Positions 62,820-64,000 of a stretch of 64,000 nt of DNA are shown one piece after another. A program made the position numbers and the translations under genes. The notes under the pieces are model-generated. The model ran no database searches. It was given only the letters and a program-made list of their open reading frames with translations, and was not told where the DNA came from. Location of the stretch: NCBI RefSeq assembly GCF_003131185.1, contig NZ_QFFU01000013.1:1-64000 (forward strand), written 5' to 3'. Positions within the stretch are counted from its first letter, which is position 1, and the number at the start of each line of letters is the position of its first letter. Source of the stretch: Pseudomonas ovata (lineage in GTDB: Bacteria > Pseudomonadota > Gammaproteobacteria > Pseudomonadales > Pseudomonadaceae).

Positions 62820-63030
62820 CGGACTGTGGGAGGCGGCTTGCCGGCGATGGCGATGGGACAGGCGCAGCAGGTGTGTTGGGCTTGCTGGCCTCATCGTCGG
62901 ATCGCCGCCCGGGGCAGAGCCCCCTCCCACTGGATTGATGTCGCCCAAGGTCTCGGGTCTGGCATCAGACTGTGGGAGGCAGCTTGCTGGCGATGGCTAT
63001 GTGACAGGCGCAGCAGGTGTGTTCTGCATG
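62820..63030. repeat. BIME-type interspersed repeat, copy 4
   Basis: ACTGTGGGAGGCGGCTTGCC at 62824, an inverted arm (GCCCCCTCCCACTGG) near 62925, then GACTGTGGGAGGCAGCTTGC near 62970, with the linkers GACAGGCGCAGCAGGTGTGTT twice. It separates the replication module from mltA. Confidence 0.8.
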
Positions 63031-63170
63031 CATCAGACGCTTGCAGGATAGACCTCGATAAAAGCCGATACAGGTCACGGCCTGGCCAATGGTTACCTTT
63101 GACCGACAATCACTTGCCCCTCACGCCACATCCGCCACAATGGGCGCTTTTTAGTTAGGACTGCCCGCCG

Positions 63171-64000
63171 ATGCCTGTCTTTTTTACTCCTTGGCGCAAA
63201 GCCCTGGTCATTTCGTCGCTGGTGTTGCTGGCCGCGTGCGACAACACGGATAACACCGCCAAGCCCACGCCACCGGTCAAGCCGGCCGAGCCGCACACCA
63301 CGTACCGGCAGGCCGGCTGGGACGAGCTGCCGGCGGTGGCGGATGCCGACCTGCAGGCCGGTTTCGGTGCATGGCGCAGCGCCTGCACGCGGCTCAAGGC
63401 GGATCCGGTGTGGGGCGCGCCCTGTACGGCGGCAGCCAGTCTGGCGCCGGCGCCTGAGGCGATGGCGATCCGCAGCTTTTTGCAGGCCAACCTGCAGGTC
63501 TACAGCTTGCGTGCCGAGGGCGGCAGCGCCGATGGCTTGATCACCGGTTATTACGAGCCGGTCTACCCCGGCAGCCTGACCCGCACCGAGCAGGCCACGG
63601 TGCCGGTGTACGGCATTCCCGAGGACCTGGTGGTGGTCAACCTCGACAGCCTGTACCCCGAGCTCAAGGGCAAGCGCCTGCGTGGCCGGCTTGATGGGCG
63701 GGTGCTGAGGCCTTATGACGATGCCGCGACCATCAACGCCCAAGGCCTGCAAGCGCCGGTGATTGCCTGGCTGACCGACCCGATGGATTTGCAGTTCTTG
63801 CAAATTCAGGGGTCGGGCCGGGTGAGCCTGCCGGATGGCTCGCAGGCGCGTCTGGCGTATGCCGACCAGAACGGTCACCCGTACCGCGCCATTGGCCGCT
63901 GGCTGGTGGAGCAGGGGGCCTTGAAGAAAGAAGAGGTCACCATGGGCACCATCGCCGGTTGGGCCAAGGCCAACCCGCAGCGGGTGCCGGAGCTGCTGGC
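63171..64000 (+). CDS. mltA: Membrane-bound lytic murein transglycosylase A (truncated by window end)
   Basis: The first 276 codons of a lipoprotein: signal segment MPVFFTPWRKALVISSLVLLAAC with a lipobox (LLAAC, Cys near residue 23). The MltA domain has GLITGYYEPVYPGSL, VPVYGIPEDLVVV, VIAWLTDPMDLQFLQIQGSGRVSLPDG and YADQNGHPYRAIGRWL, which are characteristic. TTAGGA lies ten bases before the ATG. It cleaves peptidoglycan glycan strands at the outer-membrane inner face. The 3' end, with the catalytic Asp region, is beyond the window. Confidence 0.95.
   Translation, partial: MPVFFTPWRKALVISSLVLLAACDNTDNTAKPTPPVKPAEPHTTYRQAGWDELPAVADADLQAGFGAWRSACTRLKADPVWGAPCTAAASLAPAPEAMAIRSFLQANLQVYSLRAEGGSADGLITGYYEPVYPGSLTRTEQATVPVYGIPEDLVVVNLDSLYPELKGKRLRGRLDGRVLRPYDDAATINAQGLQAPVIAWLTDPMDLQFLQIQGSGRVSLPDGSQARLAYADQNGHPYRAIGRWLVEQGALKKEEVTMGTIAGWAKANPQRVPELL

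Overview
The window looks chromosomal and comes from a Pseudomonas, most likely of the putida/fluorescens type. The housekeeping stretches are GC-rich with typical Pseudomonas codon use. The window holds a GDP-D-rhamnose (A-band-type) polysaccharide locus, an AprDEF-like type I secretion system, the rfbBDAC set, REP/BIME repeats with the usual Pseudomonas REP core, and mltA. No tRNA, rRNA, CRISPR array, integrase or transposase was seen.

Layout. (1) 1-3518, minus: N-terminal part of a very large octapeptide-repeat protein that runs off the left edge. (2) 3.9-15.0 kb: A-band-like polysaccharide genes: three methyltransferases, a GT4 glycosyltransferase, rmd and gmd, the ABC exporter wzm/wzt, a methyltransferase with a coiled coil, and a two-domain polymerising glycosyltransferase. 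(3) 15.3-18.3 kb, minus: a gtrA/gtrB/DUF6311-type three-gene glycosylation cassette. (4) 18.5-25.0 kb: a TerD/TerA-type protein, a soluble PAS-PAS chemotaxis transducer, a small exported protein, a GDP-mannose-supplying bifunctional enzyme and another GT4. (5) 25.7-33.3 kb: a type I exporter on the minus strand, divergent from a two-gene unit whose second product is an RTX plus DUF4214 protein with codon use typical of very high expression. (6) 33.4-46.7 kb, plus: a glycan cluster of GT2 and GT4 enzymes, an RfaH-like antiterminator with a perfect ops element behind it, galE, a pyruvyltransferase-family protein, a GSCFA protein and a secreted protein. Most of it is far poorer in GC than its flanks, and the GC drop begins inside the first glycosyltransferase gene. 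(7) 46.8-50.2 kb: rfbBDAC for dTDP-L-rhamnose, GC-rich again. (8) 50.3-53.3 kb, minus, AT-rich: an acetyltransferase, a TagD-like cytidylyltransferase and a LicD-family transferase. (9) 53.4-62.8 kb: an SGNH hydrolase, then a plasmid- or satellite-like replication module (two divergent RPA-type initiators around an iteron origin with DnaA boxes, a primase gene broken by an in-frame TGA, and a DUF927 helicase-like gene). (10) 63.2 kb onward: mltA, truncated by the right edge.

How the parts fit together (inference). The A-band-like genes make, cap, measure and export a D-rhamnose/mannose polymer. The low-GC cluster and rfbBDAC probably make a second, strain-variable glycan under processive antitermination, with phosphoglycerol-like and acetyl decoration encoded next to it. 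The type I exporter and its RTX/DUF4214 substrate sit between the two polysaccharide loci. That arrangement recalls Caulobacter, where an RTX S-layer protein, its type I exporter and the O-polysaccharide that anchors it are encoded together. I regard a glycan-anchored, type-I-secreted surface coat as the most interesting candidate system here. The replication module looks like a decayed, chromosomally fixed replicon.
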